Shown here: positions 8,697 through 17,745 of the stretch, in pieces
Layout: every line of letters starts with the position of its first letter
Position numbering within the stretch: position 1 is the stretch's first letter
Origin: Pseudomonadota bacterium
Lineage (GTDB): Bacteria > Pseudomonadota > Gammaproteobacteria > Steroidobacterales > Steroidobacteraceae
Reading direction: 5' to 3'
Assembly (NCBI GenBank): GCA_021838635.1
Contig: JAKCDC010000001.1
Span: 186,001 to 250,000 of the forward strand
Length of the DNA stretch: 64,000 nt
The notes under the pieces: generated by a model
Told to the model about the DNA's origin: nothing
Databases searched by the model: none
What the model saw: the letters and a program-made list of their open reading frames with translations, nothing else
Made by a program: the position numbers and the translations under genes

Positions 8697-9617
8697 ATGA
8701 ACGCGCTTTCCGTCCAGGGTTTGACCAAGACCTACCGTAACGGCGTACAGGCCTTGAAGGGCATCGATCTCGCCGTCGAGGAAGGAGACTTCTTCGCGCT
8801 GCTCGGGCCGAACGGTGCCGGCAAGACGACGCTGATCGGCATCGTGACCTCGCTGGTGCGCAAAACCGGAGGTGTGGCCAGCATTTTCGGCTACGACATC
8901 GACCGGCAGCTCGAGCAGGCCAAGAGCTGCATCGGCGTGGTGCCGCAGGAAATCAACTTCAACATGTTCGAGACGCCGCTGACCATCGTGGTCAACCAGG
9001 CGGGTTTTTATGGAATTCCGCGCGCGATCGCCCATCAGCGCGCTGAGAAATACCTCAAGCAATTGCAACTCTGGGAGAAGCGCAATCACGCCTCGCGCGG
9101 CTTGTCCGGCGGCATGAAGCGCCGCCTGATGATTGCACGCGCGCTGATGCATGAGCCGCGGCTGCTGATCCTCGATGAGCCTACCGCGGGCGTCGACATC
9201 GAGATTAGGCGCTCGATGTGGGATTTTCTACGCGATATCAACCAGCGTGGCACGACCATCATCCTCACGACTCACTACCTCGAGGAGGCCGAGACGCTCT
9301 GCCGCAACATCGCGATCATCGACGGCGGCCGCATCATCGAGCGCGACCGGATGAGCAATTTGCTGCGCCGGCTGCACAGCGAGACGTTCGTGCTCAGCCT
9401 GAGCCAGCCGCTCACCGCGGCGCCGGCGCTCGAGCGTTATCCAGTCAAGCTGATCGATGAGACGACGCTCGAGGTCGAAGTGTCCAAGCAGGAGAACCTC
9501 AACGATCTGTTCGCGCGGCTCTCGGCGCTCGGCATCGAGGTCCTCTCGCTGCGCAACAAAGTCAACCGGCTGGAGGAAATCTTCATGCGCCTGGTCGAGC
9601 GGGGGGCGGCGGCATGA
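8697..9617 (+). CDS. yadG: ABC transporter ATP-binding protein (YadG-like)
   Basis: A 306-residue ABC-2-type nucleotide-binding subunit. Walker A is GPNGAGKT (37-44), the signature is LSGGMKRR, Walker B is LLILDEP followed by TAGVDIE, and the H-loop is [11 protein letters not shown]-terminal extension of about 75 residues after the H-loop is typical of DrrA/YadG exporters. It overlaps the permease gene by 4 nt (ATGA), so the two are translationally coupled. The substrate is unknown. The ATG at 8697 is preceded by a poor ribosome site, and the longer open frame upstream overlaps gshA and is not credible. Confidence 0.93.
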   Translation: MNALSVQGLTKTYRNGVQALKGIDLAVEEGDFFALLGPNGAGKTTLIGIVTSLVRKTGGVASIFGYDIDRQLEQAKSCIGVVPQEINFNMFETPLTIVVNQAGFYGIPRAIAHQRAEKYLKQLQLWEKRNHASRGLSGGMKRRLMIARALMHEPRLLILDEPTAGVDIEIRRSMWDFLRDINQRGTTIILTTHYLEEAETLCRNIAIIDGGRIIERDRMSNLLRRLHSETFVLSLSQPLTAAPALERYPVKLIDETTLEVEVSKQENLNDLFARLSALGIEVLSLRNKVNRLEEIFMRLVERGAAA

Positions 9618-10426
9618 GTTCGATGGTGGAGCATTCGGCGGCGCCGCCGCAGTCGATGGCGCAGATCCGCCGGGTCGGCTTTCAGACGATCGTGATTCGG
9701 GAGTTCCACCGGATCGTGCGCATCTGGAGTCAGACCATCCTGCCCTCGGGCGTCACTGCAACGTTGTACTTCCTGATCTTCGGGGCCGTGATCGGCAGCC
9801 GCCTCGGACCGATGGAAGGCATCAGTTACATGACGTACATCGCGCCCGGGCTGATCATGCAGGCGGTGATTCTCAATTCGTACAACAACGTCGTCTCCTC
9901 GTTCTTCGGCGCGAAGTTCGGCAAACACATCGAGGAACTGCTGGTCTCACCGTTGCCGAGCTGGATCATTGTGTCAGGGTACGTCGCCGGCGGATTGCTG
10001 CGCGGTGCCATGGTCGGTCTGCTGGTGAGCATCGTCACGCTGTTCTTCACGCACCTGCCGGTCAGGCATCCGGTGATCGTGGTGGCCGCCGCCGCGATGA
10101 CTTCGGTGACGTTCGCGCTTGGTGGATTTCTCAACGCGATGTTCGCCAAGAATTTCGATCAGATCAGCATCATCCCCAACTTCGTGCTGACGCCGTTGAT
10201 CTACCTGGGCGGGGTGTTCTACTCGATCGTCCAGCTGCCGGCCTGGGCGCAGCATCTCTCGCTCGTCGACCCGATTCTCTATATGGTCAACGCGTTCCGC
10301 TTCGGATTTCTCGGTGTGTCAGATGTTCCAGTCGTGGCGGCGTTCACGATCATGATCATCGCCATTGTCGCGCTTTTCTCCACGGCCGTTCTGCTGCTCG
10401 ATCGCAGTTCCGGAATCCGCGAATGA
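9614..10426 (+). CDS. yadH: ABC-2 type transporter permease (YadH-like)
   Basis: A 270-residue integral membrane protein with six hydrophobic segments and the ABC-2 signature region LTPLIYLGGVFYS near residue 200. The conserved SYNNVVSSFFGAKFGKHIEELLVSPLP segment, which likely contacts the ATPase, lies near 95-120. Together with the upstream ATPase it should form a two-gene exporter in the inner membrane. It ends at a strong hairpin shared with the convergent ydbL-like gene. Confidence 0.92.
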   Translation: MSSMVEHSAAPPQSMAQIRRVGFQTIVIREFHRIVRIWSQTILPSGVTATLYFLIFGAVIGSRLGPMEGISYMTYIAPGLIMQAVILNSYNNVVSSFFGAKFGKHIEELLVSPLPSWIIVSGYVAGGLLRGAMVGLLVSIVTLFFTHLPVRHPVIVVAAAAMTSVTFALGGFLNAMFAKNFDQISIIPNFVLTPLIYLGGVFYSIVQLPAWAQHLSLVDPILYMVNAFRFGFLGVSDVPVVAAFTIMIIAIVALFSTAVLLLDRSSGIRE

Positions 10427-10430
10427 ATCG

Positions 10431-10468
10431 GTGCGGCTGCGGTCCCCACGCGGGGACCGCAGCCGCAC
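10431..10468. terminator. Bidirectional hairpin between convergent yadH and ydbL
   Basis: GTGCGGCTGCGGTCCCC (10431-10447) pairs perfectly with 10452-10468 over 17 bp around a 4-nt ACGC loop. It sits between the two stop codons and has no clear U-run on either side, so it may act as a bidirectional terminator or a 3'-end stabiliser. Confidence 0.7.
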
Positions 10469-10473
10469 GGGCC

Positions 10474-11166
10474 TTAACCCTTGATCCAGCTGCCGTTGCT
10501 GTCGCGGTAGTACCAGCCGTTTTGCTTCGCATGCGCGATCCAGCGGCTGGCGAAGGTGCTGCGGATGTTGCCGGCCCAGGCCGGGTGGCCGTTGGCATCG
10601 GCAATCTGCGTGTACAGCTGCGACAGGTCGTGGTTCTGCTGCGCCACCCAGTGCGCCAGCTGCGCCCGCTGCATCAGCGGAACACTGCTCTGGTCGCGGA
10701 TCGCGATGACCCCTTCAGTGGTCATGCCGATCACGCCGTTGCGGAAGTACGGCTTGAGCTGCGCGAAGCGCTGATGCATGGCCGCGATGATGGCGCGGAT
10801 CTGCGGTGTCGAGATGTCGAGGTCGGCCTGTCCGGCCGCATGCGCCACCGGCACCAGCGCCATCACCACCCGGCCCGCAAGTGCTTCGAGGATCGACCCG
10901 CCCTGCGGCCCGCGAACCGTGGCGGCGGTCGGTGGCGCCGCCGCCGGGGTGCTCGGCGGGCTGGCCGGTTGTGCCGCTGCGCCGCCGTTGCCGCCCGTGA
11001 CGGCGCGGATGATCTTATCGGCGGCCTTCTGGGCGGCGGCAGCGGGGAAATACACATTGACCGTGACGCAGCTGGCGAGCACCGTGGCCGCGGCGAGGAT
11101 CAGGGCGAGGCGGGCGGTGCGCGCCGAAGCGCGCTCGAGCGGTGCGGAACGGGTCGCTAATCGCAT
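10474..11166 (-). CDS. YdbL-like lipoprotein (DUF1318)
   Basis: A 230-residue protein with an N-terminal signal and lipobox VLASC (cysteine near 33) followed by VTVNVYFPAAAAQKAADKII. A Pro/Ala-rich linker comes next, then a C-terminal domain of the YdbL/DUF1318 type ending FASRWIAHAKQNGW and GSWIKG. In E. coli, YdbL is a periplasmic partner of YdbH and the small lipoprotein YnbE in inner-to-outer-membrane phospholipid transport. Here the YdbL-like protein itself is a lipoprotein and no separate YnbE is seen in the 116-nt gap to ydbH. The ATG follows GGAG by 7 nt. Confidence 0.82.
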   Translation of the reverse strand: MRLATRSAPLERASARTARLALILAAATVLASCVTVNVYFPAAAAQKAADKIIRAVTGGNGGAAAQPASPPSTPAAAPPTAATVRGPQGGSILEALAGRVVMALVPVAHAAGQADLDISTPQIRAIIAAMHQRFAQLKPYFRNGVIGMTTEGVIAIRDQSSVPLMQRAQLAHWVAQQNHDLSQLYTQIADANGHPAWAGNIRSTFASRWIAHAKQNGWYYRDSNGSWIKG

Positions 11167-11282
11167 GGACGTTCTCCGATGAAACCGTGCGGATATTCTG
11201 GCACTTGCCGCTGAATAGGGTCTGGGCCAAGGGGCTGCGGTGGAAACTCCGGCGTGCTCAGCATCTTACCGCCTGGGCGGCC

Positions 11283-13361
11283 TCAGTTCACCTTCATGCC
11301 CCCGCTGCTGATGCCCTGCTTGATCTGCTCGAGCATCTGCGGCCAGTTGACCCGCTGGACGTTGCCGATGATGTCCAGTCGCGGAATCCAACTGCCCTGC
11401 ACGAGGTAGTATCCGCCATCGTCCGCCGGACCCACCCCGGACATGTGGCAGACCTCGTTGTGCAGACGGCAGCCGATGGCCAGGCGCCGGTAGTGGAAGG
11501 TTTTGAAGAACTGCAAGACGCCGGATTCGAGTGCCGCGGCGACCTCGCCGCCGCCACCACCGAAGGCCGCGATGCGCGTGACGGCCTTCTGGCTGATCTG
11601 GTGGCTGGATCGGTCACCCGGCATGGTGTAAATGCGCGCATCGAACGCCACTGGTGACCAGTCGAACAGTTTCAATCCAGTGATGTCGGCATCGATCAAT
11701 CCGGTCATCGAGCCGAACGCGAACGTATGGGTCACCATGCCCAGATTCAGTGCCCGCGCCGCGACATCGGCATGCAGTTGCGGCCACTGTCCGAGCGGGT
11801 CGTCGAGACGGATATGACTGCCGGTGATCACGCCGTTGAACACGTGTGCGACCAGGTTGCCGTTGAACTTCAGCACGTGATGGCGGTACTGCACCAGGGG
11901 GATGTGGGCAAACAACTGTCCGTTCATGATCGGCCAGCCGAATGCCTTGCACATCACCGGCATGCTGATCGGGGTGAGGTCAGCATTGAAATCGAATTGC
12001 GCATGCGGCGTGCCGAGATTGCGCCCCACCAGCGTATGGATGAGGATCGCCCCGTTGAACACCGGCACGCGCACGTTGCCGCCGAGCAGCGCGAAGTTGC
12101 GATTCCAGGTGAGGAAGGTCAGATGCGTCGCACCGCCGGCGAGGCCGTACAGGCCGATGCGCTGCCAGCTGAGCTGCGAGTGCGCCACCGCCACGCCGGA
12201 GGCGGATGCCCAGTGGATCGCACCGTTGAGGCCAGCGATCGACAGGCTCGCGGTGGGATCTGTGAAGCCGATGCCGTGCAGGCGCGCGTCGATGCGCTCG
12301 ATGTGTCCGGCGCGCAGGCGCAGTGAGCCGCTCGCCCAGCCTCGGGTGTGTAGCGAGCCGAGTGGGCCGGAGGCCAGGGTCATTTGCATGAAACTGGTAT
12401 AGGCGCCCGGGAAGGTGATCCGGGCGAGGTGCACCTGCGCATCGAGAAGCCTCGGCCGGGGGGTGAGCGCCACCTGGGCCGTCGCATGGGCGTCGATGAC
12501 GCCCCGCTCGTGCAGTGCGAGGCGTGAAATCTTAAGCGGACCAGTACCGCGGCGGGCGGCGGTGAGCTGCAGCGCGAACGGATGAGCCGCCAGGTCCAGA
12601 TACAGCGGACCGGCGAGCGCCTCTCCGTGTGAGCCGGCGAGCATGAGGCTGCCGCTTAGCGCGCCGCTGCGCTCCGTGACGGCACCGTGCAGAGTCGCGG
12701 CCACGTGCTGCGAGACGATTGTACCGGCGGCATTGCTGAAGTTCAGGTCCGCACTGCGCAGGCGTATCCGCGCATGCAGGGCCGGACGATTGGCCGCGCG
12801 TAGCGCCAGACTCACCGGTCCGCCGAGTGAATCGCCGGGCGGCAGCCTGAACCACGGACGTGCCCAGCGCACGACTTCGGCGAGCTGTACCCCCGAGGCA
12901 GTCATCTGCAGCTGCCATCGGCCCGGGCGCAGCGCGGCCGCGACTCGCAGCTCACCGTGCGCGAGCGGGACTCTGGCGGCGCTGACGGTAAGCGCGCGCG
13001 TCTGCGCGTCGTAGCTCGTTGTGAGGTCTCCATGCAGGGCGCCGAACGCGCCTGCCCGGACCGCGAAATGGCCGCCCCGGCATGCGTACGGTCCGCTCAG
13101 GCGGACCTCGGCGCAGCGCAGCACCGCGCCGCGCAGCGGGGGGGGGCCGGGGCGGCTCAGCTGCACGGAGGCGGCCCGCAGACGGCCCGAGAGGCCCTGC
13201 GGCCCCAGGCGCATCACCACCTGGACCCCCCGCACCTGCGCCTGTGGTGTCTGCAGCTGCGATACCGTGAGCGTGATCTGGTCGACGGCATGTGCCGGCC
13301 CCGCCAGGACCGCCACCAGCGCTCCGAGCATCCAGCATGCCGGCTGCAACGAAAACTTCAC
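11283..13361 (-). CDS. YdbH-like AsmA-type intermembrane transport protein
   Basis: A 692-residue protein with a signal or anchor (VKFSLQPACWMLGALVAVLAGPAHA) and long beta-rich repeats, then a conserved C-terminal part (VPVFNGAILIHTLVGRNLGTPHAQFDFNA, VFNGVITGSHIRLDDPLG, GLIDADITGLKLFDWSPVAFDARI). These match YdbH/DUF3971 proteins, one of the AsmA-like lipid-transfer proteins that span the periplasm. E. coli YdbH has 879 residues. I chose the GTG at 13361 because it gives a proper signal peptide and leaves 90 bp to the divergent PAP2 gene; the longer open frame upstream is antisense to that gene. Confidence 0.82.
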   Translation of the reverse strand: MKFSLQPACWMLGALVAVLAGPAHAVDQITLTVSQLQTPQAQVRGVQVVMRLGPQGLSGRLRAASVQLSRPGPPPLRGAVLRCAEVRLSGPYACRGGHFAVRAGAFGALHGDLTTSYDAQTRALTVSAARVPLAHGELRVAAALRPGRWQLQMTASGVQLAEVVRWARPWFRLPPGDSLGGPVSLALRAANRPALHARIRLRSADLNFSNAAGTIVSQHVAATLHGAVTERSGALSGSLMLAGSHGEALAGPLYLDLAAHPFALQLTAARRGTGPLKISRLALHERGVIDAHATAQVALTPRPRLLDAQVHLARITFPGAYTSFMQMTLASGPLGSLHTRGWASGSLRLRAGHIERIDARLHGIGFTDPTASLSIAGLNGAIHWASASGVAVAHSQLSWQRIGLYGLAGGATHLTFLTWNRNFALLGGNVRVPVFNGAILIHTLVGRNLGTPHAQFDFNADLTPISMPVMCKAFGWPIMNGQLFAHIPLVQYRHHVLKFNGNLVAHVFNGVITGSHIRLDDPLGQWPQLHADVAARALNLGMVTHTFAFGSMTGLIDADITGLKLFDWSPVAFDARIYTMPGDRSSHQISQKAVTRIAAFGGGGGEVAAALESGVLQFFKTFHYRRLAIGCRLHNEVCHMSGVGPADDGGYYLVQGSWIPRLDIIGNVQRVNWPQMLEQIKQGISSGGMKVN

Positions 13362-13451
13362 GAAACTGTCATCTTGCGGACTTGCGGACCGCAGATCCTC
13401 TACGGGCGAGCCATTTCGCACCTGCATCATAGTGCACGCCCGGATGCCGCA

Positions 13452-13991
13452 ATGAAAGCACCCGCCCTCTCCGAGTGGATCGCGCGAGCGGATGCCGCCG
13501 AATACGCGCTGTGCCGCCGGTTGAACCGGGGTGCGGCGTTCGCGCTGCCCCGACGCATCTTCCAGATCGCCAGCCGTCTCGGCGACGGGCTGATCTGGTA
13601 TGCGGTGATTCTGGCACTGCCGCTGCTCTGCGGCCGTGCCGCCGTGTGGCCGGCACTGGTGATGGCCCTGACCGGCATCGCCGGTCTGGGACTCTACAAG
13701 GGACTTAAGCACACGCTGGTGCGCGAGCGGCCATTCATGACCCACGCGACCATCGATCTGGCCATGGCGCCGCTCGACCGATACAGCTTCCCCTCGGGAC
13801 ACACACTGTATGCCGTGTGCTTCACGGTCCAGGCGACCGCGCATTTCCCGGCGCTCGGCTGGGTGCTGATTCCGCTCACGCTGCTCATCGCCGGATCGCG
13901 TACCGTGCTCGGTTTGCACTACCCGACGGATGTGCTCGCTGGCGCGGTCATCGGGCTGGCGCTCGGCTTGGTGGGCGTGTCGCTCGCCTGA
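13452..13991 (+). CDS. PAP2-family membrane phosphatase
   Basis: A 179-residue protein with about five membrane segments and all three PAP2 signatures: K(x6)RP as KHTLVRERP, PSGH as FPSGHTLY, and SR(x5)H(x3)D as SRTVLGLHYPTD. Such enzymes dephosphorylate lipid phosphates (phosphatidate, undecaprenyl pyrophosphate) at the periplasmic face. The stop overlaps the start of the following glycosyltransferase (TGATG), so the pair is probably one operon with a cell-envelope role. Confidence 0.9.
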   Translation: MKAPALSEWIARADAAEYALCRRLNRGAAFALPRRIFQIASRLGDGLIWYAVILALPLLCGRAAVWPALVMALTGIAGLGLYKGLKHTLVRERPFMTHATIDLAMAPLDRYSFPSGHTLYAVCFTVQATAHFPALGWVLIPLTLLIAGSRTVLGLHYPTDVLAGAVIGLALGLVGVSLA

Positions 13992-15148
13992 TGCGCGTTC
14001 TGTTCGTCTCGGATGTCTTCTTCCCGCGCGTCAATGGCGTGTCGACTTCCATCGCTACCTTTCGCGCTGACCTTGAACGTCTGGGCGTCCAGACCATCCT
14101 CGTGGCGCCGCGTTATACGGACGAGGTGGTCAGTGCGGAGCAGGCGGTGGTACGCGTGACCGGCAGCAAAGTACCCGGCGATCCGGAGGACCGGCGGATG
14201 CGCTGGGGCGCGCTACGCCGAGCGCTCGCGGAGCTGGAGCGTGAGCCTTTCGATCTGGTCCATGTCCACACCCCGTTCGTGGCTCACTACGCGGGAGTGC
14301 GCACTGCGCGCCGGCGCCGTGTTCCGTGTCTGGCCACCTACCATACGTTCTTCGAGGAGTACCTGCATCACTACGTGCCGGTGCTGCCGCGAACCATGGG
14401 CCGCACGCTGGCGCGCGCATTCACCCGCTCTCAATGTTCCGACGTGCAGGCGCTGGTTGCCCCGTCGGAACCGCTGCGTCAGGTGCTGCGCGATTATGGG
14501 GTGCAGACTCCGGTGCACGTCATCCCGACCGGGCTGCCCGCGGACCGATTTCAGCCGGGCAACGCCGCACGCTTTAGGGCCCTCGCACAGCTGCCAGCGC
14601 ATCGGCCGCTCGTGACCTACGTCGGTCGAGTCGCGCACGAGAAGAACATCGATTTTCTGGTGCGCGTCTTTGCCCGCGTACGCCAGTCCGTTCCCGAGGC
14701 GATGCTGATCATCGCCGGCGAAGGACCGGCGCGCGAGCCGTTGCGCAAGCTCGTCGAGCAGCTCGGCCTGGCCGAGGACGTGCGTTTCGTCGGTTACCTG
14801 GATCGCAACACTGCCCTGCTCGACTGTTATGCGGCTGCGTCAGTGTTCGTATTCGCCTCACGCACGGAAACGCAGGGGCTGGTGCTGCTCGAGGCGCTCG
14901 CCCAGGGCAGTGCGGTGGTCTCCACGGCTGAATTAGGTACGAAGTCCATCCTCGCGCCCGCGTGCGGCGCGTTGATTGCCGAGGAACGCGAGCACCCCTT
15001 TGCCGCCGCGGTCGTGCAGGTGCTGCGCGACGCTGAACTGCGCAGCACGTTGAGCGATCAGGCCCGCACGTACGCGCGCGGCTGGTCTTCGGCCAGCATG
15101 GCCGCCCGCCTTGCCGAGCTGTACCGAACGCTGCTCAGTCCGACCTAG
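13991..15148 (+). CDS. Glycosyltransferase family 4 protein
   Basis: A 385-residue GT-B retaining glycosyltransferase. The N-terminal Rossmann half begins MRVLFVSDVFFPRVNGVSTSI. The C-terminal donor-binding half has VTYVGRVAHEKNIDFLVRVF, a hallmark segment of GT4, and the E-x7-E pair in SRTETQGLVLLEALAQG. The N-terminus resembles enzymes that mannosylate or glucosylate diacylglycerol or phosphatidylinositol, which fits the overlapping PAP2 phosphatase gene, but the acceptor is an inference. The tail overlaps the convergent sixA by 14 nt. Confidence 0.9.
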   Translation: MRVLFVSDVFFPRVNGVSTSIATFRADLERLGVQTILVAPRYTDEVVSAEQAVVRVTGSKVPGDPEDRRMRWGALRRALAELEREPFDLVHVHTPFVAHYAGVRTARRRRVPCLATYHTFFEEYLHHYVPVLPRTMGRTLARAFTRSQCSDVQALVAPSEPLRQVLRDYGVQTPVHVIPTGLPADRFQPGNAARFRALAQLPAHRPLVTYVGRVAHEKNIDFLVRVFARVRQSVPEAMLIIAGEGPAREPLRKLVEQLGLAEDVRFVGYLDRNTALLDCYAAASVFVFASRTETQGLVLLEALAQGSAVVSTAELGTKSILAPACGALIAEEREHPFAAAVVQVLRDAELRSTLSDQARTYARGWSSASMAARLAELYRTLLSPT

Positions 15149-15626
15149 CGCCTCTTGGCGTCTCGAGAGTGACGCGCGAGAACTCGATTGAGGCGAATTC
15201 CCTCCACGTTCCGTCGTACTCGAACACGGCCGCGGCACAGGTGGGCAGGTGTGTGATCTGCGCCGCGCAGCGGTGGGCCAACTCACTGAGACCTGGGTTG
15301 TGCGCCACCAGCATCACCTGATACGTGTCCTGCTCAAGCGTGCGGATGACGGCGAGCAGCTGCGCGGCATCCCCGGGATAGAGCCGCTCGTCCACGATAA
15401 TGCGCCGCGACGGGTATTGCAGCGCGGCGGCCATGAGTCGCGCGGTGGCCAGCGCACGTACCGCCGGACTCGAAATCAGTCTATCGAGTCGGGCGCCATG
15501 CCCGTGCAGGCGTTGACCCATGCGCGGCGCATCGAGCGTACCGCGCGCAGCGAGCGGGCGGTCCCGATCCGAGAGTCCCGGCGGATGGTCGGATTTCGCG
15601 TGCCGCAACAGGATCAGCGTCCTCAC
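15135..15626 (-). CDS. sixA: Phosphohistidine phosphatase SixA-like
   Basis: A 163-residue histidine-phosphatase-superfamily protein. The RHG motif is LLRHAKSD with the phospho-acceptor His8, and the second catalytic histidine is in MLVAHNPGL. Length matches SixA (about 160 residues), which removes phosphate from histidine phosphocarrier domains. It is monocistronic and tail-to-tail with the glycosyltransferase. Other small phosphoglycerate-mutase-like phosphatases remain possible. Confidence 0.85.
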   Translation of the reverse strand: MRTLILLRHAKSDHPPGLSDRDRPLAARGTLDAPRMGQRLHGHGARLDRLISSPAVRALATARLMAAALQYPSRRIIVDERLYPGDAAQLLAVIRTLEQDTYQVMLVAHNPGLSELAHRCAAQITHLPTCAAAVFEYDGTWREFASIEFSRVTLETPRGARSD

Positions 15627-15827
15627 TCGGCGGTGTCTCCTCGTATGCGGCGCGATCGGTACGGACGGGGCGTGTTCATGGGGTCACCTGACTCGGCCTG
15701 GCTGTCGGACCCGCGAACCGAGCATAACGCAGGAATCGCACCGTGGCGGGTGGACGGTGTGCCACACATCTGAAAAAATCCAGCCCCTCACCCGACCGCC
15801 GCGCATTCTGATGCAGGAGCTTTGCCG

Positions 15828-16442
15828 ATGCCCGACGCAAGACCGAACGATTTTGACGCGCGCGCGCAGCAGTGGGACGACGCCGAGAAGATCCGGCGCG
15901 CTGATCTGGTGGCCGCCGCCCTGCGACGCGCGGTCGCACTGCACCCGGGGATGAGGGGATTGGAGTACGGCGCCGGCACGGGTTTGTTGTCGTTTGCGCT
16001 GCGCGGGGCGATCGGACAGATCACGCTGGCGGACAGCTCCGCGGGCATGCGCGCCGTCGCCGAGCGAAAGATCGCGGCCGCCAACGCCTCCGAGCTGCGA
16101 GTGATCGATCTGGACCTGATGCGCGATCCGCTCCCGGCGGCGCACTACGATCTCATCTTCAGCATGATGACGCTGCATCACGTTGCAGACGTGCCGGGTC
16201 TCCTCGGCGCATTCCATTCGATGCTCAATCCTGGCGGCCAGGTGTGTCTGGCCGATCTGGACACCGAGGACGGATCTTTTCATGGTCCCGGCGTGCCGGT
16301 GCATCACGGCTTTGAGCGCCGCGCGCTGCGCTCGTGGCTGGTCGCGACCGGCTTTCAGGACGCCGCCGTCGGGGACTGCTGCGCCATTCAGCACCATGGG
16401 CGCGAATATTCGGTTTTCCTCGCCACCGCCCGCAAATCTTAG
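15828..16442 (+). CDS. Class I SAM-dependent methyltransferase
   Basis: A 204-residue methyltransferase with SAM motif I GLEYGAGTGLLS near residue 42, acidic motif II at TLADSSAGM and post-motif FSMMTLHHVADV. After that it reads NPGGQVCLADLD. The N-terminal MPDARPNDFDARAQQWDDAEKIRRADLVA is typical of the YcgJ/UbiE-like group. The ATG at 15828 has AGGAG 8 nt upstream; a TTG at 15822 is too close to that site. The substrate is unknown. Confidence 0.88.
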   Translation: MPDARPNDFDARAQQWDDAEKIRRADLVAAALRRAVALHPGMRGLEYGAGTGLLSFALRGAIGQITLADSSAGMRAVAERKIAAANASELRVIDLDLMRDPLPAAHYDLIFSMMTLHHVADVPGLLGAFHSMLNPGGQVCLADLDTEDGSFHGPGVPVHHGFERRALRSWLVATGFQDAAVGDCCAIQHHGREYSVFLATARKS

Positions 16443-16581
16443 CGCTGGCGCACGGGTCACGGGGCGTCCCGAGCGGAGCTTTGGCCGATTGCGTTACACT
16501 CGCGCCCGATCGTTCAGAGGCCGGCGGGGGCGGCAGGTGATACAGACGGAAGCGCGGAACGCCGCAGAAGCGGAAGCAGTC

Positions 16582-17622
16582 ATGCCGATGCCAGTCGAGC
16601 TGCAGGTGCCCGCGGATGACTTTCAGCCGCCCTGGTGGCTGCGCAATCGCCACCTGCAGTCCATGTTGGCGAGTGTCGCCTTGCGGCGCGGCCCCATCGT
16701 GCGCCGGGCACAACCGTTGCTGGCGGCTCAGCGCGAACTTCTGCTCGACTGCGGGGATGAGGTGCGGCTGCAGTGCTGGCGCTCAAGCGCCTCCCCGGGC
16801 GGCCCACCGGTGGTGGTACTGCACGGCTGGGAAGGCAGCGCCGAGTCGCTTTACGTACTGTCGCTCTCGCAACAGCTCTACGAGCGCGGCTTCGACGTGT
16901 TTCGGCTCAATCTGCGCGATCACGGCGAGACCCACCACCTCAACTCCGGGCTGTTTCATTCCTGCCGGCTCGCGGAAGTCTGCGGCGCGCTGCGCGCGGT
17001 GCGGCGCCTTACCGGACAGCCGCTGAGCCTCGTCGGATTCTCGCTTGGGGGAAACTTCCTGCTGCGCGCGGCCGCACAGGCCCGCAGCGCGCGGCTCGAT
17101 CTACACTCCGTCGTGGCGGTCTCCCCGGTGCTCGACCCGCACGAAACGCTGCGTGCGCTGGAGGAAGGATTCACCGGCTACGCCCGCTACTTCGCCCGCA
17201 AATGGTGGCGGTCGCTGCGCAAGAAGGAAGCGGTGTGGCCGCAACAGTACGATCTGCGCGAGCTGCGCGGCATCAACAATTTGCGTCGCCTGACCGACGA
17301 ATTGATCCGCCGCTATACCGAGTTCGAGACGCTCGATGAGTATTTGCTCGGTTACTCGATCACCGGCGAGCGGCTCGCGGCGCTCGAGACCCCCTCGCTC
17401 GTGATCACCTCACTCGATGATCCCATCATCCCGGCACAGGGCCTGCGCCACCTGGCGGGGCCGGCGCGGTTGCGCCTTCTGGTGACAAGGCACGGCGGGC
17501 ACTGCGGATTCCTCGACCGCCTGACCGGGCCGACCTGGGCGGAACGGCGCATCGTCGCGGAGCTGACGGCCACGGCGCCTCGCCCGGCGGCCACCGAGAC
17601 CGGGACCGAAGAGCCGGCGTGA
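16582..17622 (+). CDS. YheT-family alpha/beta hydrolase
   Basis: A 346-residue hydrolase of the YheT group. The N-terminal FQPPWWLRNRHLQSMLAS is a family hallmark. The nucleophile elbow is GFSLGGN, the oxyanion region is VVVLHGWEGSAES and the late catalytic histidine is in RHGGHCGFLD; the acid is probably in TSLDDPIIP. The family shows weak carboxylesterase activity and its natural substrate is not known. An in-frame GTG at 16537 could extend it by 15 residues, but the ATG aligns better with the family. Confidence 0.87.
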   Translation: MPMPVELQVPADDFQPPWWLRNRHLQSMLASVALRRGPIVRRAQPLLAAQRELLLDCGDEVRLQCWRSSASPGGPPVVVLHGWEGSAESLYVLSLSQQLYERGFDVFRLNLRDHGETHHLNSGLFHSCRLAEVCGALRAVRRLTGQPLSLVGFSLGGNFLLRAAAQARSARLDLHSVVAVSPVLDPHETLRALEEGFTGYARYFARKWWRSLRKKEAVWPQQYDLRELRGINNLRRLTDELIRRYTEFETLDEYLLGYSITGERLAALETPSLVITSLDDPIIPAQGLRHLAGPARLRLLVTRHGGHCGFLDRLTGPTWAERRIVAELTATAPRPAATETGTEEPA

Positions 17623-17745
17623 GCGTCAGCGTGGCAGCGCCGGAGGGCATCGCGATCCCCCGGCCGGCAGAGCTCCGAGTCCTCCGGAGGGCGTAGACGA
17701 GCGCAGCGCGGGCGCGCCCGCAGGATCGGGGCGTACACTGCTGCC

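Noticed and set aside
13362-13919. N-terminal extension of the ydbH frame
   Set aside because: It is antisense to the PAP2 gene; the GTG at 13361 gives a proper signal peptide.
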